Positions 1 through 5,268 of a stretch of 6,062 nucleotides of DNA are shown piece after piece (the first letter of the stretch is position 1; each line of letters starts with the position of its first letter). The translations under genes were made by a program, and so were the position numbers. The notes under the pieces were generated by a model. It made no database searches. It had not been told where the DNA came from and saw only the letters and a list, made by a program, of their open reading frames with translations. Source of the stretch: Bryobacterales bacterium (GTDB taxonomy: Bacteria; Acidobacteriota; Terriglobia; Bryobacterales; Bryobacteraceae). The stretch spans positions 1 to 6,062 of the forward strand of contig JAEUQE010000356.1 of assembly GCA_016789785.1 (NCBI GenBank). Reading direction: 5' to 3'.

Positions 1-83
1 AAGTTGCGGGTCACCGGCTTGTCGCCCGAACCGGGGACACGCTCCACCAGACCGACGAGAGGCGGAGAGTTCAGGCGTTCCAT
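1..83 (-). CDS. N-terminus of an unidentified protein, running off the left edge
   Basis: Read on the minus strand, an ATG at 83-81 opens a frame that continues past position 1, beginning MERLNSPPLVGLVERVPGSG. A GGAG Shine-Dalgarno-like sequence lies 8 nt upstream of the ATG. Third codon positions are mostly G or C (about three quarters), as expected for a real gene in this genome, whereas the plus-strand frames here give an Arg/Pro/Ser-rich, shadow-like translation. Only 27 residues are visible and I recognise no family. It starts 44 nt downstream of the stop of the preceding minus-strand reading frame, so the two were probably co-transcribed. The evidence is codon composition plus the ribosome binding site; the function is unknown. 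Confidence 0.45.
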   Translation of the reverse strand, partial: MERLNSPPLVGLVERVPGSGDKPVTRN

Positions 84-127
84 GGTCACTGCTCCGGTCA
101 CTGCGCGATACCCGATCGGAATCGCGT

Positions 128-240
128 TCAGGCGGCCTGGGCCAGCACCGGCAGCAGTGCCTGGCGCGGCACACCCCGCGTATCACCCAGCGATCCCAAC
201 AGCTCCTTCATGTCGAGGATGAGGAAGCCTTTCTGGCCTC
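128..240 (-). CDS. C-terminal fragment of an unidentified protein
   Basis: The minus strand reads about 36 residues that look genuinely coding, including GFLILDMKELLGSLGD and ending LLPVLAQAA before a TGA at 130-128. Most codons end in G or C, and the amino-acid mix (Leu, Ala, Gly, Val with acidic and basic residues) is that of a normal protein. Open frame continues upstream to about 391, but that part lies antisense to the conserved PHP sequence and reads as a shadow. The real 5' part therefore seems to be missing beyond about 200-240. It sits just upstream of the minus-strand start at 83. I do not recognise the family. The upstream boundary given is approximate. Confidence 0.4.
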
Positions 241-451
241 CATGAAGAGTGCCGGACTGCTGGCCGTCGAGGTGTTTCACTCCGACCATTCCGCCGAACT
301 CAGCGCGCGTTATCTTGCCATCGCCCAACGGCTCGGCCTTGCGGTCACCGGCGGCTCCGACTATCACGGCGCCGCGAAGCCCAATGTCCATCTCGGCCGG
401 CTAGGCTTGGAGTGGCACTGGCTGGAGAGCCTTCGCAACCTCACAACATGA
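215..451 (+). pseudogene. 5'-truncated PHP-domain metal-dependent phosphoesterase (C-terminal remnant)
   Basis: The frame ending at TGA 449-451 carries the C-terminal part of a PHP-domain protein of the TrpH/YciV-like type, phosphoesterases that use a trinuclear metal centre. Visible signatures are the strand and loop AVEVFHSDHS and the terminal metal-ligand motif TGGSDYHG, followed by the usual KPN..LGRL tail. Such proteins are usually about 270-300 residues; here only about 78 match, from roughly EDEEAFLASM onward. The frame stays open to position 2, but that stretch is Arg/Gln/Ser-rich and lacks the N-terminal His motifs of the family. The metal site is therefore incomplete and the fragment is unlikely to be active. 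The first in-frame ATG is at 242. The stop overlaps the GNAT start as ATGA. The start coordinate marks where PHP similarity becomes visible, not a true start codon. Confidence 0.7.
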
Positions 452-864
452 GCATTGAATACCGCTACGGCAACGATCTGGATTTGGACCAAGTGGGGGA
501 GTTGTACCGTCTTTCGACCCTCGGCGAACGGCGGCCCGTGGAGGATCGCGCGATCCTGGCGGACATGATCCGCCACGCGAATCTCGTGGTCACCGCGTGG
601 GAGGGCGATCTGCTGGTTGGTATCTCGCGCACGCTTACCGATTTCACTTATGTCGGCTATCTCGCCGACCTCGCCGTGCGCGAGTCGCATCAGCGGCAGG
701 GCATCGGTGTCGAGATGATCATGAGGACGCGCGAGAAGATGGGGCCACGTTCCATGCTCGTACTGCTGGCTGCTCCGAAGGCCCGTGAATACTATCCGAA
801 GATCGGTTTCACTCCGCACGGCAGCGCATGGATCCTGCGTGCCGCCGACCCGTTTCCGGTGTAG
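448..864 (+). CDS. GNAT family N-acetyltransferase
   Basis: A 138-residue protein of the usual length for a single GCN5-related N-acetyltransferase domain, which transfers an acetyl group from acetyl-CoA to an amine; the substrate cannot be told from sequence. The core fold is visible: strand LVVTAWEGDLLVGISR (46-61), the beta4 strand YLADLAVRES (71-80), the acetyl-CoA pyrophosphate-binding motif QRQGIG (82-87, the Q/RxxGxG/A signature) with its helix, then LVLLAAP and the motif-B helix KAREYYPKIGF (111-121). It is probably cytosolic, as no signal peptide is seen. I chose the ATG at 448 because it overlaps the stop of the upstream PHP frame (ATGA), which implies translational coupling, and because the protein then begins at the first family strand (MSIEYRYG). 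An in-frame ATG at 412 would lie inside the PHP coding sequence. The gene looks intact even though its upstream partner is truncated. Confidence 0.9.
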   Translation: MSIEYRYGNDLDLDQVGELYRLSTLGERRPVEDRAILADMIRHANLVVTAWEGDLLVGISRTLTDFTYVGYLADLAVRESHQRQGIGVEMIMRTREKMGPRSMLVLLAAPKAREYYPKIGFTPHGSAWILRAADPFPV

Positions 865-937
865 CACCCGTTCCCCTACTGCCGCGTCCCCTATCGAGAT
901 GAATCGCTTGCGGTCTCTGAGACACTTCCGCGGTAAC

Positions 938-978
938 GCAGGCCCCCAGGCCTGCCGCGTCCCCTCTCCAGGGGACGC
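938..978. repeat. Two tandem hairpins in the GNAT/receptor intergenic gap
   Basis: Two perfect inverted repeats follow each other with one base between. The first has 7-bp arms GCAGGCC (938-944) and GGCCTGC (949-955) with a 4-nt loop. The second has 9-bp arms GCGTCCCCT (957-965) and AGGGGACGC (970-978) with loop CTCC. Neither is followed by a T-run on either strand, so they are not classical intrinsic terminators. They lie downstream of the GNAT stop and could protect mRNA 3' ends, as REP-type elements do. The sequence CTGCCGCGTCCCCT at the second hairpin (952-965) also occurs at 879-892. Confidence 0.6.
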
Positions 979-1061
979 CTCGGGCGGCGCAGATCGACGC
1001 ACGACGCTCAACCTCAGTGACTGTTTTGGGAGCCGGCACGCGGTGGGAGTGTGTCGGAGTC

Positions 1062-1097
1062 AACGAAAAACGGCACTCCGGTTACCCAGAGTGCCGT
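1062..1097 (-). terminator. Rho-independent terminator of the receptor gene
   Basis: On the minus strand, a perfect 9-bp stem (ACGGCACTC at 1097-1089 and GAGTGCCGT at 1078-1070) encloses a 10-nt loop and runs straight into a T-rich tract (TTTTTCGTTG, 1070-1061). The stem begins about 36 nt after the receptor stop codon, the normal position for an intrinsic terminator. On the plus strand no T-run follows, so it does not obviously terminate transcripts coming from the convergent GNAT gene. Confidence 0.85.
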
Positions 1098-1133
1098 CCT
1101 TGTGAACGTAGTTGAGGCTACCCGCACTGCCGA

Positions 1134-4100
1134 TCAGAACTGGTAACGCACCGCCAACTGCATCACTCGTGCGTCGCCCGCATTGTTAATCACACCGAAG
1201 TTGATGTTGCCGAACGTCGCCGCCGGATTCGCAAAGTTCACTGTGTTGAAGAAGTTGAATGACTCCCAACGGAACTCCGCCGCCTGCCGTTCCGTGATCC
1301 GGAACTCCTTGCGAATCGCGAAGTCCGTGTTGAACTGCCGCGGGCCAAACGCCGAATTCCGGGCTGCATTGCCCGCCGTGTTCAGCGTCTGTACCCGGTA
1401 CGCATTCGCATCAAGAAACGTCAGACGGTTCTCCTTCGGATCCACGCCCGTGTTCGCTTCACCCACACGGTCCGGCCGCAGACCACCACCGTTGCGTTGC
1501 AGGAAACGGTACGCCTGACCCGTCGCCGGATTGATGCCATTGCCGTTCAGGTTGACGTTGATGGGCATCCCCGATCGCCACGAAACGATGTTCGAAACCT
1601 TCCAGCCTCCCACAAGGAAATCCGCGGCACGGTTCATGTCCGTTCCGAATCTCTTGCCCTTGCCGAGCGGAAGATCGTACGTGATCGCCGTCGTGTAGCG
1701 ATGAACCGGGGTCTGCGACATGCGGCCCCACTCGGCGTTGAACGTGTCGAGGAACTGGGGCGAAGCGCCGGCATCCCACGCCCCTGCCTGATCCAGCCCG
1801 CTCGCCCACGTGTAAGCCGCTAGCAGATACAGACCACCCGAGTAATTGTGCTCGAACTTCGTCTGGAATGCGTTGTACTTACTGCGTGCGCGGCTTGCGC
1901 CGGTCTGAATGCCCTGCCAGAGCGGGAAGGGCCGGTTCGCCGGTACCGATCCGTCCACTCCGAACGGGGTCTGATTGCGCTCATACAGACCGAACAGATT
2001 ACGGCCATTGTTTCCCACATAGGCCATTTCGAAGGTGCTTGCTCGCGACACCTGGAATTGCATCGCGACGTTCCACTGCTGGATCAACCCGGACCGCTGC
2101 TCGCGCTCGCGAGTGCGCAGCGTCACCAGCCGTGAGTCGAAGTTATTCAGCACCCCATTCGGAATCGCATCCGACACCCGAATCGGCGCCGGTCCCGTGC
2201 CGACGCGAATCAGATTCGCCTGAATCAATTGCGGAGGATTCAGCGGCAGGTTCGCCTCCGACCCGTAAATGTCTTCCGAGTTATAGAAAATCCCATAACC
2301 TACGCGAATCACCATCCGCTCCCGCAGCGGCTGCCAGGCGAATCCCATCCGCGGCCCGAAGTTGTTGCGGTCCGGCGTCACCAGGTAGCGGTCATTGCCG
2401 TCCCGGCCCGCGATCAACAGACCCTGCGTCCGTGGATCGAAGTTGACATTCACATTGCGGCCATTCCCGTAGAAGGGAGTCGTGTATTCATACCGCATAC
2501 CCAGGTTCAGCGTGAGCGTCGGCGAAACCTTGTAGTCGTCCTGCACGAAGAAACTCAAAGCGCGCTGCAGTTGTTCCACTTCGGGCACGGTGTTGAGTTG
2601 TACCGATTCCGGCAATCCCAGCAGCAGATCGGACATCGCATCATTCGTATAGCGGCCCTGGAAGGAGTAAGCCGGTGTGCGCCGCGTAATGTCGATGAAT
2701 GTGTTGTTCTTCAGTCGCCCTTCGAATCCCGCTCGCACAAAGTGCTTTCCAGCCACTACCGAAACTGTGTTCAGAATCTGATTGAGCAGCGGACGCTGGA
2801 ACTGCGGGCGGAAGTTCCGCGTGCCCAACTCCCGATAGTTCGTCGGGCTGATGAGTGGCAAACCGCCCACTTGCAGTAACTCCGCCGGAATTCCCCGGAA
2901 TCCGAAGGCGTCGGCCTTTTCCGCGTTCGCAGTGGCGTGCGCGAACTCCGCGAATGTGCGGTTGAAACCATAGCGGAAGGTGTTCACCACGCCGGGATTG
3001 ATGGTTCTCGTCCACATCAGGGCCAGTGACTGGTTGTTGTTGAACTGGCTGCCCTGATTGCCAACGCCATCGGCGATCCCTGGGAAAAGCTGGTCGCGGT
3101 TGAACTTCTGGCGCAGGTAGCTGAACCGGCCCATGATCTGATTGCGGTCATTAATGTAGTAATCCGTGCGGGTATCGAACTTGTGCGTGTTTTCCTTGCC
3201 GTCGCGCTGCGCACCGAAGTTATCCGCCGGCCGTCCCGCCTGGATGCGACCGGTCTGATTCGCGTCCGGATACAGATCCACCAGCCGCTTGCCAAGTGCA
3301 TCGAAGCGCGATGCCGGCACCGTGCGATTCGCGAACAACGTGTTCGACGCGGGATCGAGAATGTCCAGGGCAAACACACCGCGCCTCTGGTCCGCATTGG
3401 GAACCGTCACCAGGAAAGTCTCGGCGAAACTCTGCCGGAATCCCTCATACGCGCCGAAGTAAAACAGCTTGTTCTTCTTGATCGCTCCGCCGGCGGTGCC
3501 CCCGAATTGGTGCCACCCGAGATTGGGCTTCGGCAGATTGAGTAAGTTGTTGTTCCAACCCCGTGCCGCCAGCGCCGCGTCGCGATTGAAGTACCATGCC
3601 GATCCATGCAGGTCGTTGGTGCCGCTCTTCAGCGATACGTTCACCACCCCGCCCGCCGAGCGGCCGAACTCCGCCGAGTAACTGTTGGTCTGAACCTTGA
3701 ATTCCGCAATCGAATCGGGTGACGGCTGAACCACTTGCGCGCTCAGTGCCTGGGCGTTCGTCGTGCCCTGGTTGTTGTCCACGCCATCAAGGAGGAAATT
3801 GTTCTGCGTGTGGTAGTTGCCGTTCGACACGAACCAGCCCGGGCCGCGCGTTACCGGATTCAGGTTCGCATTCGCCACACCCGGCGAAAGCAGCGCCAGT
3901 TCCGTATAGCGGCGTCCGGCCAGCGGAAGTTCCACCGCGGTGCGGCCGCCAATCACTTGTCCCAGCGATGCCTGTTCGGTCTGTGTGGTGATCGCCCGTG
4001 CCGAGACTTCAATGGTCTCGCTTACCGATGCGACCTCGAGCGCCACCCGCACCAGACGGCGCTCATCCACGTTCACCTGAATGCCGGTCAGCTTCACCGA

Positions 4101-4391
4101 CTTGAAACCTGGTTGTGCCACTTCGATTTGGTAGATACCGCGAACCACCGGGCTGAATACGGCATAGCCGTCCGCCGACGTCGTGGATTCCAGTTGCACC
4201 GAAGTGCCGACGTTGCGCAATTGGACGCGTGCGCCCGCGACCGCCGAATCCGACGGGTCAACGGCCAGAACACGGATGGATGCGGAGTCGGTCTGCGCAT
4301 GCAGAAGGCCGCCCGCAAGAAGAAAGAGCAAGGAATAGATTGGTTTGTGCCCCATTACGGATCTAAGGTAGCGCGACTCGGTTACGATCAT
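1134..4391 (-). CDS. TonB-dependent-receptor-like outer-membrane protein with carboxypeptidase-regulatory-like domain (Oar-like)
   Basis: About 1,085 residues, typical of the large Oar-like receptors expanded in Acidobacteriota, which sit in the outer membrane and are thought to import or bind large organic ligands. Numbering is from the ATG at 4391. A signal peptide with hydrophobic core IYSLLFLLAGGLL ends at LHA/QT (about residue 32). A carboxypeptidase-regulatory-like Ig fold spans about 37-130 (GARVQLRNVG, TSADGYAVFSPV, GIYQIEVAQPGFK). A plug-like domain spans about 135-270 (ELPLAGRRYTELALLSPGV, NNFLLDGVDNNQGT, YSAEFGRSAGGVVNVSLKSG). The rest is a beta-barrel rich in aromatics and Asn, closing with AVRYQF, whose terminal Phe is the usual outer-membrane assembly signal. 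The frame extends to a TTG at 4439, but that codon lies in the predicted promoter. The ATG at 4391 has GAGG 4 nt upstream and fits the predicted transcription start. The ATG at 4355 (MGHKPIYSL) would give a more compact signal peptide and remains possible. No SusD-like partner is visible. The substrate is unknown. Confidence 0.92.
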   Translation of the reverse strand: MIVTESRYLRSVMGHKPIYSLLFLLAGGLLHAQTDSASIRVLAVDPSDSAVAGARVQLRNVGTSVQLESTTSADGYAVFSPVVRGIYQIEVAQPGFKSVKLTGIQVNVDERRLVRVALEVASVSETIEVSARAITTQTEQASLGQVIGGRTAVELPLAGRRYTELALLSPGVANANLNPVTRGPGWFVSNGNYHTQNNFLLDGVDNNQGTTNAQALSAQVVQPSPDSIAEFKVQTNSYSAEFGRSAGGVVNVSLKSGTNDLHGSAWYFNRDAALAARGWNNNLLNLPKPNLGWHQFGGTAGGAIKKNKLFYFGAYEGFRQSFAETFLVTVPNADQRRGVFALDILDPASNTLFANRTVPASRFDALGKRLVDLYPDANQTGRIQAGRPADNFGAQRDGKENTHKFDTRTDYYINDRNQIMGRFSYLRQKFNRDQLFPGIADGVGNQGSQFNNNQSLALMWTRTINPGVVNTFRYGFNRTFAEFAHATANAEKADAFGFRGIPAELLQVGGLPLISPTNYRELGTRNFRPQFQRPLLNQILNTVSVVAGKHFVRAGFEGRLKNNTFIDITRRTPAYSFQGRYTNDAMSDLLLGLPESVQLNTVPEVEQLQRALSFFVQDDYKVSPTLTLNLGMRYEYTTPFYGNGRNVNVNFDPRTQGLLIAGRDGNDRYLVTPDRNNFGPRMGFAWQPLRERMVIRVGYGIFYNSEDIYGSEANLPLNPPQLIQANLIRVGTGPAPIRVSDAIPNGVLNNFDSRLVTLRTREREQRSGLIQQWNVAMQFQVSRASTFEMAYVGNNGRNLFGLYERNQTPFGVDGSVPANRPFPLWQGIQTGASRARSKYNAFQTKFEHNYSGGLYLLAAYTWASGLDQAGAWDAGASPQFLDTFNAEWGRMSQTPVHRYTTAITYDLPLGKGKRFGTDMNRAADFLVGGWKVSNIVSWRSGMPINVNLNGNGINPATGQAYRFLQRNGGGLRPDRVGEANTGVDPKENRLTFLDANAYRVQTLNTAGNAARNSAFGPRQFNTDFAIRKEFRITERQAAEFRWESFNFFNTVNFANPAATFGNINFGVINNAGDARVMQLAVRYQF

Positions 4392-4395
4392 GTGA

Positions 4396-4399
4396 CCTC
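4396..4399 (-). promoter_or_regulatory. Ribosome binding site supporting the receptor start at 4391
   Basis: The minus strand reads GAGG four bases before the ATG at 4391-4389. The alternative ATG at 4355 is preceded by CCTTAGATCCGTA, with no clear Shine-Dalgarno sequence. This favours 4391, though the spacing is short. Confidence 0.45.
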
Positions 4400-4410
4400 G
4401 CAGTTTCGTC

Positions 4411-4439
4411 AGCATAACAGTAGCGAAGCGATCTGCCAA
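4411..4439 (-). promoter_or_regulatory. Predicted sigma70-type promoter for the receptor gene
   Basis: On the minus strand TTGGCA (4439-4434) and TATGCT (4416-4411) are separated by exactly 17 nt and resemble the -35 and -10 consensus closely. The predicted transcription start near 4404 gives a 5' leader of roughly a dozen bases before the ATG at 4391. The match is by eye and is not experimentally supported. Confidence 0.6.
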
Positions 4440-4450
4440 GGGGGAAAGAA

Positions 4451-4492
4451 TTTACCCGGATGATATTGCCATCCGAATTTGATCCGGGTAAA
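4451..4492. promoter_or_regulatory. Operator-like 11-bp inverted repeat between divergent promoters
   Basis: TTTACCCGGAT (4451-4461) and ATCCGGGTAAA (4482-4492) are perfect reverse complements, with centres 31 bp apart, about three helical turns. A third ATCCG box at 4471-4475 lies in the same orientation as the right arm and 11 bp before it; together with the left arm it also forms the smaller inverted repeat CGGATG/CATCCG (4457-4462 and 4470-4475). The right arm covers the predicted -10 of the plus-strand promoter, and the left arm lies between the two -35 boxes. Both predicted transcripts begin outside the element, so it would act as a DNA site for a repressor or activator, not as an RNA hairpin. 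The cognate regulator is not in the window. Confidence 0.6.
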
Positions 4493-4494
4493 AT
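4466..4494 (+). promoter_or_regulatory. Predicted sigma70-type promoter for the DUF2239 gene
   Basis: TTGCCA (4466-4471) and TAAAAT (4489-4494) are separated by 17 nt, the optimal spacing. Start of transcription would fall at about 4500-4502, which coincides with the ATG at 4502, so the message is predicted to be leaderless or nearly so. The region is noticeably more AT-rich than the flanking genes. Confidence 0.6.
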
Positions 4495-4501
4495 TATTTC
4501 C

Positions 4502-5056
4502 ATGGATCAACCAGTCACCTACACGGCTTTCGCCACGGGCCGCCGCATCGGCTCCGGGCCCCTTTCCGCGATGTTGCGCCAGGTGAAGCCGCATGTTGAC
4601 CGCCTGGACGACGACGCCGGCGCGGCCATTGTCGTCTTCAACGACGAGACCGGGCAACAGGTCGATTTCGATTGGCGCGGTTCCATCGCGGACGTGATCT
4701 CGAGAGCCGCTCCGAAGCCAACTCGCACTGGGCCGGGCCGCCCCAAGCTTGGTGTCGTTGCGAGAGAGATCTCTCTACTGCCGCGACATTGGGAGTGGCT
4801 CGAAACGCAGCCCAACGGCGCTTCCGCCGCCATCCGCCGCCTGGTTGACCAGGCCCGCAAGCAGGACGGCGCCGAGGCCGAATCGAGGCGGCGCGTGGAC
4901 GCCTGTGGCCGCGCGATGACCGTGCTCGCGGGCAATCTGCCCGGCTTTGAGGATGCCTACCGTGCGCTTTACGCTGGCGCGAACATGCGTCTGTGGCAGG
5001 AGATGGAAGGCTGGCCGCCCGACGTCCGCAACTACCTCTGGGAACGCCTGACGTAG
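4502..5056 (+). CDS. DUF2239 family protein
   Basis: A 184-residue protein matching the DUF2239 family, whose function is not established. Family landmarks that I recognise: the N-terminal YTAFATGRRIGSGPL (7-21), a hydrophobic strand IVVFNDETGQQVDFDWRG (43-60), the central signature GRPKLGVVAREISLLPRHW (79-97) followed by EWLETQPNGASAAIRRLVD, and a C-terminal helical part with AGNLPGFEDAYRALYAG (143-159) and WPPDVRNYL (171-179). The GRPK..REISLLPRHW segment next to a basic helical region could suggest nucleic-acid binding, but that is inference. No signal peptide or membrane segment is seen, so it is likely cytosolic. An in-frame ATG at 4460 would add 14 residues not expected for the family and would place the start inside the promoter and inverted repeat. 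The ATG at 4502 has no Shine-Dalgarno sequence but falls at the predicted transcription start. The gene is divergent from the receptor gene. Confidence 0.88.
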   Translation: MDQPVTYTAFATGRRIGSGPLSAMLRQVKPHVDRLDDDAGAAIVVFNDETGQQVDFDWRGSIADVISRAAPKPTRTGPGRPKLGVVAREISLLPRHWEWLETQPNGASAAIRRLVDQARKQDGAEAESRRRVDACGRAMTVLAGNLPGFEDAYRALYAGANMRLWQEMEGWPPDVRNYLWERLT

Positions 5057-5268
5057 CGCAATCCTGCTCACTTTGAGCCACGTGCCTCTCCGTAGCGCTT
5101 GGCTTAAGCCTGCCGCACCGAGAATCGTCTCGGTGAAGGGCGAAGTGAACGAAAACGTGCGATCGCCGAGGTCCTGGCGAGCCGGGCGATTAGCCTGCCG
5201 CGTCCCGGCTCCTCACGACGCTTTCCGTTCGCCCGGACGAGGAACTGCCGCCTACGGAGATCCTCCGA
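5057..5268. other. Intergenic gap between convergent DUF2239 and TPR genes
   Basis: No plausible gene is seen; the open frames across it are Arg/Pro/Ser-rich shadows. It holds a perfect 10-bp palindrome GGCTTAAGCC (5101-5110), the hairpin at 5116-5135, a second CCTGCCGCGTCCC motif (5194-5206) and a small 5-bp hairpin CGGAG/CTCCG (5255-5267) one base after the TPR stop. No hairpin followed by a T-run was found for either flanking gene. Confidence 0.5.
5116..5135. repeat. Hairpin with 8-bp stem preceded by GCCTGCCGC motif
   Basis: CACCGAGA (5116-5123) and TCTCGGTG (5128-5135) form a perfect stem with a 4-nt loop ATCG. The nine bases GCCTGCCGC abut it on the left, with the final C as the first stem base. 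The same motif abuts the hairpin at 957-978. It lies 60 nt after the DUF2239 stop. No T-run follows, so termination would be at best Rho-assisted. Confidence 0.55.

Noticed and set aside
1..222. Plus-strand frame containing VPGAAHPAYHP, reminiscent of the 'VPVLAHP' metal-binding motif of PHP proteins at about the right distance before the PHP C-terminus.
   Set aside because: It would need a frameshift near 215, the rest of the frame shows no PHP features, and its third-position GC is much lower than that of the minus-strand reading. I treat it as coincidence, though it is the main alternative to the junction interpretation.
128..391. The whole 87-residue minus-strand open frame as a single gene.
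   Set aside because: The part from about 240 to 391 is exactly antisense to conserved PHP sequence; only the C-terminal 36 or so residues look like protein.
364..1011. A 215-residue minus-strand open frame across the GNAT gene.
   Set aside because: It is antisense to the well-supported GNAT gene and the intergenic hairpins, and its Arg/His/Pro-rich composition is typical of a shadow frame in GC-rich DNA.
3735..4463. A 242-residue plus-strand open frame antisense to the receptor N-terminus.
   Set aside because: It is rich in Arg, His and Cys with no recognisable domain, and it overlaps the receptor gene completely plus both promoters.
4451..4492. The long inverted repeat as an intrinsic terminator or riboswitch hairpin.
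   Set aside because: No gene ends nearby on either strand, the 20-nt spacer is long, and both predicted transcripts start outside it.
5101..5110. GGCTTAAGCC palindrome as a regulatory site.
   Set aside because: A single 10-bp palindrome between convergent genes with no promoter nearby is expected now and then by chance.
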